Of a stretch of DNA of 64,000 nucleotides, positions 44,619-52,850 are shown piece by piece (positions within the stretch are counted from its first letter, which is position 1; each line of letters starts with the position of its first letter). Source of the stretch: Solirubrobacterales bacterium (GTDB lineage Bacteria; Actinomycetota; Thermoleophilia; Solirubrobacterales; 70-9); assembly GCA_021155855.1 (NCBI GenBank), contig JAJNAZ010000005.1:1-64000 (forward strand), in the 5' to 3' direction. The notes under the pieces were generated by a model. The model made no database searches. It was not told the DNA's origin and worked only from the letters and a program-made list of their open reading frames with translations. The position numbers were made by a program, and so were the translations under genes.

Positions 44619-45947
44619 TTGACACGCGACCGCCGAATCCAGTCGGCGACCTGGCGCCTGGCGAGCCTGCGACAGCGGGTACTTCGTCATCGCAGCTCTT
44701 CGGTCGGGCGCCACACGTTGGCTTTCGCCCTTCTGTCCGTTGGCAGCGCCGGAATCACGGCGGTGGTGACTGCGGTCGTCGCCGCGGAGTTGTCGACTGC
44801 TGCATTTGCGGCGTTCACACTGAGCAAGTCGATACTCCTCTTTGTCGCCGCCTTCTTCGAGTTCGGCATCTTCTTTCCGGGAGCCCGGCTGACAGCCCTG
44901 GCGGATTCGACCGCCGAACGGCGTCGCTGGCTTGGCGCCCTGCTACTCGCCTATGTCCCCCTCGGCGTCATGTTCAGTGCGACGATGGCCGCCGTCTCGC
45001 TGGTCGTCGACTCGATCTTCACCGTCGAGGCCGGGACTGCGCTGCTGATCACCGCCCCTTTGTCCATCGCCTATCCGTTTGGGCTCGTGGCACTAGCGAT
45101 CAGCCAGGGAATCGGTCGTCCCTACCTGCAGCCTCTGATGACGCTGGCGGCGGCTGGTTTGACCCTCGTCGGTTTGTGGATGATCCTGGACGTCACAAAC
45201 CATGACCTGAACCTGACTCTCGTCCTCGCATTGCGAGCCGTGAGTCTGCTTCTGGCCGCCGCGCTGCTTGCGTATCTCATACGTCCGATATTTTCCCAGT
45301 TACGCACGAGGTGGCGGCGGATCTGGTCGGAAACTCGTCGCTGGGGACTGCAGGCGTACGCGGGCAGGCTGCTCAGTGTGGGTACATACAACACCGACGT
45401 ACTTATCCTCGGCGCGTTTGCGGACTCCCGCCAACTTGCCGCTTATGGTCTGACCGTGGCCGGAGCGAGCCTAATCCGTCTTCCGGCAATAGGCCTGGGA
45501 ACCGCCCTCTACGGTCGCATGACGAGGAGCGGCGCCCTGGACCGCCGTGCATTTGCACCGGTCGTCGTGTGGGGCGTTCTTGCAACGCTCGTTGCTGCGA
45601 TCGCAGCCGGGCCAATCGTGGATCAGCTAAACCCTGACCTCAGCGAGGTCCGGAGCCTGATCATCCCGCTCGGGCTGGCTGCCACGGCCGCTGGCGTAAC
45701 AAGCATCCTCAATGCCTACCTCAACGCTCGTGCCGCCGGCCGCGCCTTGCGTAATACGAGCTTGATCCTTCTAGGAGCCAACGTCCTACTGAATCCGGCG
45801 CTAATCATTCCTTTTGGTGCGCTCGGAGCCGCTTTTGCCAGCCTCCTCGCGGTGCTGGCCAACCTAGCCGGCTACATTTACTATGCGCGCCGTATCTCTC
45901 GTAGTCCCTACACGATCGAGCAACCCCGCAGCAGCACCAACGAGTAA
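44619..45947 (+). CDS. Wzx-like polysaccharide flippase
   Basis: A 442-aa polytopic protein with about 12 membrane segments, of the MOP/MATE-like oligosaccharide exporter type (HTLAFALLSVGSAGITAVV near the start, GILSIGTYNTD-like segment GRLLSVGTYNTDVLILGAF around 250, and LNAYLNARAAGRALRNTSLIL in the C-terminal half). It flips undecaprenyl-linked repeat units across the membrane. The TTG start is preceded by GAGCGG. Its last 84 bp overlap the convergent polymerase gene. Confidence 0.87.
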   Translation: MTRDRRIQSATWRLASLRQRVLRHRSSSVGRHTLAFALLSVGSAGITAVVTAVVAAELSTAAFAAFTLSKSILLFVAAFFEFGIFFPGARLTALADSTAERRRWLGALLLAYVPLGVMFSATMAAVSLVVDSIFTVEAGTALLITAPLSIAYPFGLVALAISQGIGRPYLQPLMTLAAAGLTLVGLWMILDVTNHDLNLTLVLALRAVSLLLAAALLAYLIRPIFSQLRTRWRRIWSETRRWGLQAYAGRLLSVGTYNTDVLILGAFADSRQLAAYGLTVAGASLIRLPAIGLGTALYGRMTRSGALDRRAFAPVVVWGVLATLVAAIAAGPIVDQLNPDLSEVRSLIIPLGLAATAAGVTSILNAYLNARAAGRALRNTSLILLGANVLLNPALIIPFGALGAAFASLLAVLANLAGYIYYARRISRSPYTIEQPRSSTNE

Positions 45948-47171
45948 TCCCATGAGCGCATTCGACGGTGACGAGGGAAGCATGGTGAGGGTAAGGGACG
46001 TGATCAGATAGGCAATACCGGCACCTGTGAGACACAGCGCAACGTATCGAACCTCTTGGGTTAAAGCGGCCTTGCGGACGGCCCGGATCAACCTCCACAC
46101 GACCACCGTGAGAAGGGCAAACGGAATAAAGCCGACTATGCCTTGCTCCGCTAGCAGAGCGAGGTACGAGTTATGCGGATTGTCCAGGGCGTAGACGCCT
46201 GACACCACGACGTTCGTCTCGTTGGTGGTGGATGACGTAAAGCGCTCTACGCCCACACCGAATACTGGTGCGGTTCCGAAGACCTTGAGGTCCTGGCCCC
46301 AGGTTGCGAGTCTCCCCGCCGCATTATCGCTGTCGCTCAATCGCGTCGAGACCGCGTCGGATTGAATCAAGCCGAACGCGACGACTGCAAACCCGAACAC
46401 AAGCGCGACTACGACCGCCGGCCGAGGCCGCGCCCGCACAAGGGGTAGACCGAATATGAAGACAATGATGACGAGGGCGGCGAGCCACGCGGCGCGGAAA
46501 AAGGTGATCCCGATTGCCGCGAGCTCGAGCGCCGCGATTGCGGCTACCAGTGAGAGGACGCCGTCGCCCCGGAGGCGCAGCGAGCACAGCGTCGCAGCGA
46601 AGCAGATCAGCAGCGACAGCGCGTAGGTCTCCGTGCTCGCATACGGCCCCGACACCCGCACCAAATCGATATTCCTGTCGTAGAACGGGGTCCCGCCGCT
46701 GCGAGTGGCCAGCTCGAAGCCGAACGCGAACTCGGCCAGCCCGATCAGCGAGAGCAGCGCCCCGGTCATCGCCAGCGCTCCGAACAGGAGCCTGAAGTCG
46801 CGCATCGAGCCGATCAGCTGGCGCGCGGCGAGCAGCAGGACCACCGGTAGGACGACTGCGTCGAACCAGATCTTGATCACGGTCAGCCGGTCCTCGGGTG
46901 TCAGCGCCGCACGGAGGCCGAAGGTAACGACGAAGAGCACCGCGGCCGCGACGACCAGGTCGGCGGCGGGCGAGCGCGGGCGCTCGCGCCGCGCGACCAG
47001 GTCGTAGAGGACCCAGATCCCGATCGCGCCGATCCAGACGCGGTCGAAGGTGACCCAGGCGGGCTCGCCGAGACGAAGGAACGGGTAGGTGATCACGCTC
47101 AGAGGCCCCCAGGCCAAGAGGGCCAGGAACGCCGCATCGCGAGCGCTCCTGATCTGGAGGTCGCGCGTCAT
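45864..47171 (-). CDS. O-antigen polymerase/ligase-like membrane protein (Wzy/WaaL)
   Basis: A 435-aa protein with about 11 membrane helices. The Wzy_C signature lies around 300-345 (GVGVERFTSSTT, then LDNPHNSYLALLAEQGIVGF), with a long extracytoplasmic loop. It probably polymerises flipped repeat units. It converges on the flippase with an 84-bp overlap, so the extreme C-termini of both are encoded on opposite strands of the same DNA. It starts 12 nt after the PRMT-like gene ends. Confidence 0.85.
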   Translation of the reverse strand: MTRDLQIRSARDAAFLALLAWGPLSVITYPFLRLGEPAWVTFDRVWIGAIGIWVLYDLVARRERPRSPAADLVVAAAVLFVVTFGLRAALTPEDRLTVIKIWFDAVVLPVVLLLAARQLIGSMRDFRLLFGALAMTGALLSLIGLAEFAFGFELATRSGGTPFYDRNIDLVRVSGPYASTETYALSLLICFAATLCSLRLRGDGVLSLVAAIAALELAAIGITFFRAAWLAALVIIVFIFGLPLVRARPRPAVVVALVFGFAVVAFGLIQSDAVSTRLSDSDNAAGRLATWGQDLKVFGTAPVFGVGVERFTSSTTNETNVVVSGVYALDNPHNSYLALLAEQGIVGFIPFALLTVVVWRLIRAVRKAALTQEVRYVALCLTGAGIAYLITSLTLTMLPSSPSNALMGLLVGAAAGLLDRVGTTRDTARIVNVAG

Positions 47172-47183
47172 CGACGCGGCAAT

Positions 47184-48200
47184 TTAGTCCCTCGGTGCCT
47201 CAGTCTTCCAGCGCCAGGTCTCCACGCGTTCCAGGGGATCAGCAGTCAGCTCAAGATCGATCATCTCCCCCACGCGGCGCTCTCGGGCCTCGGTCCGCAG
47301 TAGAACGGGTGGCCAGTTGGTCGGCGGCGCGAGCGGAGCGTTGGTGAACCGATTGACGGCATCGAAATGGGCTACGAAGTAGACGACCAGCCCATGCTGG
47401 ACGCCCGCCGAGGTTGCCGGGCGGCGCGAGCCGACGCGTGCGGGCAGGTTGGCGGGCCCGTGGCGCTCGAGGTCGATCGAGAAAACGGGCTCCGGCTCGC
47501 AGAGAAGGCGCTTAAAGGCGGCAGCCACCGCGCTCTGCGGCGGGGGATAGCTGGGTATCTCCCGCGCGACCGCTCGCAGCGCCGAGAAGTCGAGGCCCTC
47601 CACCCGATGTTCCCAGATCAGCGGCATCACTCTGTCCTCGCGTAACTCAGCGGGCTCGACGTAGACGTCGAATCGATTGGGCAGGATCCGCCCGCCGGGC
47701 CGAAGCACCCGGTCGCGCAGGGCGGCGACGCTTGTAACCATGCGTTCGTTGAAGATCGCCTTGCCGATCTGCTCTTGGACGATTACGTCCACAGCTTCGT
47801 CCGGGTCGAAATTGTCGCTGTGGATGCTCCTGAAGTCGATACCGCCAAGTCCGTTGGCCTCAGCCAATGTCCGAGCCAGATCCACCGCACTGTGGTCGAT
47901 CGCATAGACCTTCCGCGGCCGCCGGCGCGTTGCCAGGCATGCGAGGATTCCGACGCCTGTCCCAAGATCCAGGACAACGTCACCCTCCTTCACGTTCGTC
48001 GCGATGCCCTGCGCATAAGCTCGAATCCTGACCTCGTCGGCGAGCATCGCGTCGTGAACCGCCAGGTTCCCAAACTCGTCTCGGTTGACCGCGTCGTAGA
48101 AGAGTCGTTCCAGGCGCGGGTTCCGCGTGACCCGCCGCTTGAGCCGCACGGTGCCAGAGAACATCGCACGGGCGATACGCTCGGCCATCCTGCCGGGCAT
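47184..48200 (-). CDS. PRMT-like class I SAM methyltransferase
   Basis: A 338-aa protein. The SAM site is VVLDLGTGVGILACLATR (about 75-92) with AIDHSA (motif II). In place of the eukaryotic double-E loop it has VIVQEQIGKAIFNERM (about 138-153), where two Glu flank the active site as in protein arginine methyltransferases. The C-terminal beta-barrel-like region is about 170-330. Bacterial members are rarely characterised. The ATG shares one base with the upstream gene stop (TGATG). Substrate unknown. Confidence 0.82.
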   Translation of the reverse strand: MPGRMAERIARAMFSGTVRLKRRVTRNPRLERLFYDAVNRDEFGNLAVHDAMLADEVRIRAYAQGIATNVKEGDVVLDLGTGVGILACLATRRRPRKVYAIDHSAVDLARTLAEANGLGGIDFRSIHSDNFDPDEAVDVIVQEQIGKAIFNERMVTSVAALRDRVLRPGGRILPNRFDVYVEPAELREDRVMPLIWEHRVEGLDFSALRAVAREIPSYPPPQSAVAAAFKRLLCEPEPVFSIDLERHGPANLPARVGSRRPATSAGVQHGLVVYFVAHFDAVNRFTNAPLAPPTNWPPVLLRTEARERRVGEMIDLELTADPLERVETWRWKTEAPRD

Positions 48201-48820
48201 CAGCGATCGAAGCTCGACTCTTCGATTCGGCAGTCGGGCGCGCAGCCCTCCAGTTTCCCGACGACGTCGAGGAACCTCTTCTCGTCGATCACATACGGCG
48301 TATCACTGGTCGCGCTCCAGAGGTGATTACCGATCACGGCGTAGGCCGCCCTGCCTTGCTCGACCGCTTCAACCTCGTCGGCGCTGTGGAGAAAGGCGTT
48401 GATGTAATCGCGAGTCCTTTCGGGTGTAGGGATTGCATTGACCTGGAGATGGTCGCGGCCGAGACGGAACACCCCGTACCTCTGGTCGGTGCCTTCGGGA
48501 GGAGTGACACCGCCCTCTCCACGGCCATCCAGGTTGATCCACAGGGTGGCCTCGGAGGATGTGACGATGATGTCGTCGTGACACTCGACCCCCTCACCCT
48601 CCTGACAGGAGATCAAGCCGTAGCCGGCCGCCGCCGCCCGATCTTGAATCTTCACGAGAGACTTGGCAGCGTCGGATGTCTCAGGGGAAGGAGGCGACGA
48701 AGGGGGCGAATGGTCCCGTGTGAATCCAAGGATCAAGGCTGTAACAGTGAGTGCTAGTGCGACGGGCAGTGCGACGAGGTCGAAGAGATTCGGGGGAAAG
48801 TTCTTGCTGAGCCGGTTCAT
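48200..48820 (-). CDS. hypothetical membrane-anchored protein
   Basis: A 206-aa product. After 14 residues one membrane helix (LVALPVALALTVTALILGF) is followed by a Pro/Ser-rich spacer and a globular extracytoplasmic domain of about 150 residues. The domain has four Cys (CQEGEGVEC near 78-86 and CAPDC near 196-200), probably two disulfides. No family recognised. It is coupled to the PRMT-like gene downstream and divergent from the lasso-peptide exporter. Confidence 0.65.
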   Translation of the reverse strand: MNRLSKNFPPNLFDLVALPVALALTVTALILGFTRDHSPPSSPPSPETSDAAKSLVKIQDRAAAAGYGLISCQEGEGVECHDDIIVTSSEATLWINLDGRGEGGVTPPEGTDQRYGVFRLGRDHLQVNAIPTPERTRDYINAFLHSADEVEAVEQGRAAYAVIGNHLWSATSDTPYVIDEKRFLDVVGKLEGCAPDCRIEESSFDR

Positions 48821-49034
48821 GGCTCCCGGCCGGGATGCGGATTCGTGAGTCCGTCGTCCTCCCGGTACGCGTGTCCCGTGCAGCGGCGGTTGAACTGCGT
48901 TGCGTGATGCAGCAGGCGAGCTTACAAAACGTGGCGCAGCTGCCGAGGGGGCGATCACTCCGCGCCGCCGTGCCTCGGTCAATCCGAACGCTGAGCGGGC
49001 GCCTCGTTGCTCGTACCTGAGAAAGTCCGCTTTG
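48821..49034 (+). promoter_or_regulatory. divergent intergenic region upstream of the lasso cluster
   Basis: A 214-bp gap between the membrane-anchored protein gene and the exporter ATPase. The only promoter-like sequence seen for the plus strand is TTGCGT (48900-48905), a 17-bp spacer and TACAAA (48923-48928), a partial match in a short AT-richer patch, about 100 bp before the ATPase start. No operator or riboswitch was recognised. Confidence 0.3.
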
Positions 49035-49658
49035 ATGGCCTCTCCGCTGCTCAAAGTTCATCGCCTGGGGCGCCGCTTCGGCCCCCGCGAGGTCGTGCGT
49101 TCGCTCGATCTGGAGCTCGAGCCGAGCCAACGGGTCGCGCTGGTTGGCGCGAATGGCTCCGGGAAGACAACCGTGCTCCGCTGCGTCGCCGGGACCTTGT
49201 TGCCTGACCGCGGCGAGATCAGCATCGCGGGCCACGCCGCCGGCTCGATGGCGGCCCGCCGCCTGGTCGGCGCCTCGCTTGCCCAAGAACGCTCCTTCTA
49301 CCTGCGGCTGACGGGGCACGCCAACCTGATGTTCTTCGCCCGGCTTCGCTGCGCCACCGAGCGGGAGGCGGCGAGCCAGGTAAGTGAACTGGAGGAGGAG
49401 CTCGAGCTTTCCGAGATCCTCTCGAAGCGCACCGACGCCTGCTCCGCCGGAATGTTGCAGCAACTCGCGTTCGCCCGGGCTCTGCTCGGGGCTCCCGGGC
49501 TTCTCCTCCTCGACGAGCCGACGCGGTCGCTGGACGCAGATGCCGTGCAGCGCCTGTGGGCGGCGATCTCGCGACGGTCGCGAATGGCGGTGCTGGTCGC
49601 AACGCACCGTGACGAGGATCTCGACTACTGCGATGGCCGCCTTGAGCTTCCCGCCTAG
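49035..49658 (+). CDS. ABC transporter ATP-binding protein (lasso-peptide export)
   Basis: A 207-aa single ABC domain. Walker A is GANGSGKTT (about 38-46), the Q-loop is at SLAQERSF, the signature is degenerate (CSAGMLQQLAFARAL rather than LSGGQ), Walker B is LLLLDEP, and the H-loop is VATHRDED. It powers the permease encoded next, whose gene begins 26 bp inside this one. The position at the head of the lasso operon suggests export of, and self-immunity to, the peptide. ATG 49035. Confidence 0.9.
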   Translation: MASPLLKVHRLGRRFGPREVVRSLDLELEPSQRVALVGANGSGKTTVLRCVAGTLLPDRGEISIAGHAAGSMAARRLVGASLAQERSFYLRLTGHANLMFFARLRCATEREAASQVSELEEELELSEILSKRTDACSAGMLQQLAFARALLGAPGLLLLDEPTRSLDADAVQRLWAAISRRSRMAVLVATHRDEDLDYCDGRLELPA

Positions 49659-50460
49659 GCTTTCCCGAGGACGGGCGATTCTCGCCATCGTCCGCCGCGA
49701 TTACCTCGTCAGGCGCTCCTACCGGTTGGCGATCGGAATGGATCTCGTCTTCGGGGTCATGAACCTGCTCCTTTTTTATTTCATCTCCCGCACATTCGAG
49801 GATGCCGCCACGGCACCGCTCGGTGGAGCGCCGGACTACTTCGCCTTTGCGGTCGTGGGCATGGCGGTCACGCTTGTGGTGCAGGCCGCGATCACCGGCC
49901 TCGCGGTCAGGGTTCGCGAGGAGCAGCTGACCGGCACGTTGGAAACGCTGGTTGCTCAACCGCTTACGGCGACCGAGATGTCTCTCGGTCTATGCGGAGT
50001 GAGCTTCGTCTTTGCGATGCTGAGAACCGCTTTCTACTTGCTGGTCGCGGGACTGTTGCTCGGGTTGGATCTCGCCGGGGCCGACTGGAGCGGGTTCGCG
50101 ATCGTGCTGTTGGCGACCTGGCCCGCGATGGTCAGCCTTGGAATTCTCTCGGGCGCGGTGGTGATGGTCGTCAAGCGCGGCCAGGGCGTGATGGGCATGT
50201 TCGTCTTCGGGATGGGGTTGTTGAGCGGTGCCTTCTTTCCGGTCACGGTGCTTCCGGATTGGCTCGAACCGGTGGGCGCGGTGGTTCCGACCCGCTTCGC
50301 GTATGACGGGATTCGCGGCGCCCTCTACCAGGGCAGCGGCTGGCTCGCCGACGCCCTCATGCTGGTGCTCTTCGGAGCCGTCTTCCTACCGCTGGCGATC
50401 CTCGCCTTCGCCGCTGCGTTCAAAGCCGCCAAACGATCCGGCTCCTTGAGCCAGTACTGA
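49633..50460 (+). CDS. ABC-2 type transporter permease
   Basis: A 275-aa permease with six predicted membrane helices, including the ABC-2 pattern VREEQLTGTLETLVAQPLTATE on the cytoplasmic loop (about 95-115) and GMGLLSGAFFPVTVLPDWLE before the last helices. ATG 49633 lies inside the ATPase gene. Lasso clusters usually export with a fused McjD-type protein; here the two parts are separate, as in many actinobacterial RiPP clusters. It is followed 44 bp later by the RRE gene. Confidence 0.88.
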   Translation: MAALSFPPRLSRGRAILAIVRRDYLVRRSYRLAIGMDLVFGVMNLLLFYFISRTFEDAATAPLGGAPDYFAFAVVGMAVTLVVQAAITGLAVRVREEQLTGTLETLVAQPLTATEMSLGLCGVSFVFAMLRTAFYLLVAGLLLGLDLAGADWSGFAIVLLATWPAMVSLGILSGAVVMVVKRGQGVMGMFVFGMGLLSGAFFPVTVLPDWLEPVGAVVPTRFAYDGIRGALYQGSGWLADALMLVLFGAVFLPLAILAFAAAFKAAKRSGSLSQY

Positions 50461-50504
50461 TCGGGAACGCCTGAATCCCTTGCCTGCGCAAGGGAGGTGG
50501 TAGG

Positions 50505-50828
50505 GTGCACGGCCGGTTGACCGACGCTCGGACGCAGGGAGGGGAGCAGGGAGAGGCTGCGCAGCTGCGGCCCGCTCGAGATGTTGCCGCCCGCCGGCTG
50601 GGCGACAAGATCGTGCTCGTCAACCTGCACACGAACTTGATCTTCGAGCTCAACCGCACCGGCGCCCGACTGTGGGAGCTGCTCAGCGATGGCTTGGACC
50701 GGGCCGAAATCGAGCGATGCATGCTGCAGGAGTTCGACGTCGATCGGGACACCCTCCGGGGGGAGATCGACGGGCTGCTCTCGTCGTTGCGTGAAGCCGG
50801 GCTCGTAACGGTGGATGCTGGTGGCTGA
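50505..50828 (+). CDS. PqqD-like RiPP recognition element (lasso B1)
   Basis: A 107-aa protein. After a disordered N-terminus, residues 25-105 form the PqqD/RRE fold: VAARRLGDKIVLVNLHTNLI, FELNRTGARLWELL and IDGLLSSLREAGLVTV. In lasso biosynthesis this protein grips the precursor leader and delivers it to the B2 peptidase. GTG 50505 is preceded by GGGAGG at about 9 nt. The stop overlaps the cyclase start (ATG 50815). Confidence 0.9.
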   Translation: MHGRLTDARTQGGEQGEAAQLRPARDVAARRLGDKIVLVNLHTNLIFELNRTGARLWELLSDGLDRAEIERCMLQEFDVDRDTLRGEIDGLLSSLREAGLVTVDAGG

Positions 50829-52605
50829 GACCGTCGTGACTGCGGCGCCGGCCGGCCGCGCCGCCTGGGTGGGCGGCGAGCCGGAGATCCGCGCGGCGGA
50901 GGACGAGTGCGAGGCGTGCTTCGAGGGCACGCTGGACAATGCGGAGGAGCTACGCCGCGCGCTCTCCCTTGGCGAGTCGGCTAGCGCCGCCGAAATCGTC
51001 GTGCGGGGATATCTGCGGTGGGGCGCCGAGATGGTCCCCCGTCTACGGGGCGCCTTTGGACTGCTGATCTGCGATCACCGCCGCAACACAGCGCTTTGCG
51101 CGCGCGATCCGGTCGGCATCCACCCGCTCTTCTATGCGGAGGCGGACGGGAAAGCGCTCGTCTCGACGTCGATCCAGGACCTGCTCGACGACCCCCGAGT
51201 GCCCAGCTCGGTGAACCGGCTGGCCCTCGCCGATCACCTGTGTCACCGCTGGGCACACCGCGAGGGGGGGGAGACTTACTTCGAGGCAGTGCGGCGGATT
51301 CCACCAGGGCACGCTTTACGGATGTCGGCTGCCGGGAGACGAATGTACCGCCATTGGGATCCGGTCCGCCCCGAGGAGGACGTCGACTGGGTGAGTGAAG
51401 ACGAGCTCGAGCGTTTCGACTCACTCTTGGACCAAGCACTGGACCGCTGCATCGACGGCGGCCAAGCAGGTATTTGGCTGAGTGGAGGATTCGACTCGGT
51501 GACGGTCGCCGCGATCGCTGCCGATCGGTGCCGCAGGCATGGCTGGCCGGACCCACAGGCGCTATCGCTCATCTTTCCTCATCCGGACGCAAACGAGGAA
51601 TCGGTCCAGCGCGGCGTCGCGAATGCGCTCGGACTCCCCCACTTCCTGATGGAGTTCTTCGACGCGGTGGGCGATCAGGGCATGCTGGCGCCCGCGCTCG
51701 ACATGGCCAGGGGGTGGCCCGCGCCGCTTCTCAGCTTCTGGTTGCCCGCCTATCGCCAGCTCGGACTCGAGGGACGGCGTCGCGGCTGCACGACATTCTT
51801 GAACGGGGACGGTGGGGATGAGTGGCTTACCGTCACCCCGACCTACGCCGCCGATCTGTTACTGGCGCTCGATTTCACGGGCCTTTACCGCCTCGGTCAA
51901 AGCCACAGCCGTTCCTTTCGAACCTCGCGCCTGCGAGTGGTGCGCAATCTCCTGTGGCGATTCGGTGCCCGCCAGGTGATTGCCGCTGCGGTGGGTCATA
52001 CCGCGCCCTGGGCGATGCGAGCACTCAGACGCCGCAGGCTGGCGCGCGCGATGCCGGATTGGGTGGCCCCGGACCCCGCGCTTCGGCATGCGCTCGATCA
52101 ACGTGCAGAGATTCGATCGTTTCCACCGCCCAAGGACTTCTACATGAGAGAGCTGCGAGCGACGCTCGACCACCCCCTCGTATCAATGACCCATGAGGAG
52201 ATCTTCGAGAACGGTCGCCGCTTCGGTGGCCGCGTGGTCCGGCCATTCCTCGACGCCGACCTCGTCGACTTTCTGTTCCGCGTGCCACCTGAGCTTCTCA
52301 ATCGCGGCGGATACGCCAAGGGGCTCGTGAGACAAACCGTGGCAACGCGGTTTCCCGAACTCGGCTTCGCGCGAAAGAAGAAGGTCACTGCCACGGCCTT
52401 CTCCCGCCCACTGCTCGCCGCCGAGGGAGCGCGGATCTGGAAGTCGATGGGGGGCACCCCGGCCCTCGTCGAGGCCGGCCTCGTCGATCCCGATGGCGTG
52501 GGGCGCTGCATCGAGGAGGCACTTGCCTTCCGCGCCACGGGACGCTACGGTTACCGTATCTGGGATATTCTCAGCCTTGAGGCGTGGCTCCAACCCCGTC
52601 TCTGA
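50815..52605 (+). CDS. lasso peptide macrolactam cyclase (asparagine synthetase-like, C protein)
   Basis: A 596-aa ATP-dependent enzyme that activates an Asp/Glu side chain of the core peptide and closes the isopeptide ring on its N-terminus. The N-terminal glutaminase-like domain (10-200) has lost the catalytic Cys2, as in other lasso cyclases. The synthetase domain carries the PP-loop IWLSGGFDSVTVAA (about 220-233), and LNGDGGDEWL near 330 and RKKKVTATAF near 520 complete the site. It starts inside the RRE gene and ends 23 bp before the precursor gene. Confidence 0.92.
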   Translation: MLVAETVVTAAPAGRAAWVGGEPEIRAAEDECEACFEGTLDNAEELRRALSLGESASAAEIVVRGYLRWGAEMVPRLRGAFGLLICDHRRNTALCARDPVGIHPLFYAEADGKALVSTSIQDLLDDPRVPSSVNRLALADHLCHRWAHREGGETYFEAVRRIPPGHALRMSAAGRRMYRHWDPVRPEEDVDWVSEDELERFDSLLDQALDRCIDGGQAGIWLSGGFDSVTVAAIAADRCRRHGWPDPQALSLIFPHPDANEESVQRGVANALGLPHFLMEFFDAVGDQGMLAPALDMARGWPAPLLSFWLPAYRQLGLEGRRRGCTTFLNGDGGDEWLTVTPTYAADLLLALDFTGLYRLGQSHSRSFRTSRLRVVRNLLWRFGARQVIAAAVGHTAPWAMRALRRRRLARAMPDWVAPDPALRHALDQRAEIRSFPPPKDFYMRELRATLDHPLVSMTHEEIFENGRRFGGRVVRPFLDADLVDFLFRVPPELLNRGGYAKGLVRQTVATRFPELGFARKKKVTATAFSRPLLAAEGARIWKSMGGTPALVEAGLVDPDGVGRCIEEALAFRATGRYGYRIWDILSLEAWLQPRL

Positions 52606-52628
52606 CATCGACGCGCAGGAGGTAATTC

Positions 52629-52778
52629 GTGGATAAAAAGCACGAGAGGGTCTGGGAGTCGATGAGGCTCGACCCCGTCGGGCACATCGGTGATGTGCTG
52701 AAGGGTGGCGGGGGCAAGCTGTCCATTGTCTCGGACGACTCCGGCGACGCGCCGCGTAAGCCGTCGGGACTGGAGTAA
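52629..52778 (+). CDS. lasso peptide precursor (A)
   Basis: A 49-residue peptide from GTG 52629, with a strong AGGAGG ribosome binding site 6 nt upstream. The leader begins MDKKHERVWESMRL and contains DPVGHIGDVL (15-24), resembling the Pro/Gly motif that RRE proteins bind. A GGGGK junction at 26-30 precedes the core. The likeliest core starts at Gly29: its ninth residue is Asp37 and its eighth Asp36, either of which could close an 8- or 9-membered macrolactam with Gly29. The rest is a 12-13-residue tail ending KPSGLE. Cleavage after Gly28 is inferred; Gly28 as first core residue would put Asp36 at position 9. Confidence 0.82.
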   Translation: MDKKHERVWESMRLDPVGHIGDVLKGGGGKLSIVSDDSGDAPRKPSGLE

Positions 52779-52794
52779 CGGGCTTCTGACGGAA

Positions 52795-52837
52795 ACTCCG
52801 GCGGCGGGGAGGGTTTCGCCTTCCCTACCGCCGGAGT
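52795..52837 (+). terminator. large perfect hairpin between precursor and kinase genes
   Basis: ACTCCGGCGG (52795-52804) pairs with CCGCCGGAGT (52828-52837). Inside, a GGGGAGGG/CCTTCCCT arm adds further pairing around a TTTCG loop. It starts 17 nt after the precursor stop and has no T tract, so it is more likely a partial terminator or a 3' stabilising structure that lets the precursor be made in excess over the downstream enzymes. Confidence 0.65.
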
Positions 52838-52850
52838 CCCTCTGCCTCCT

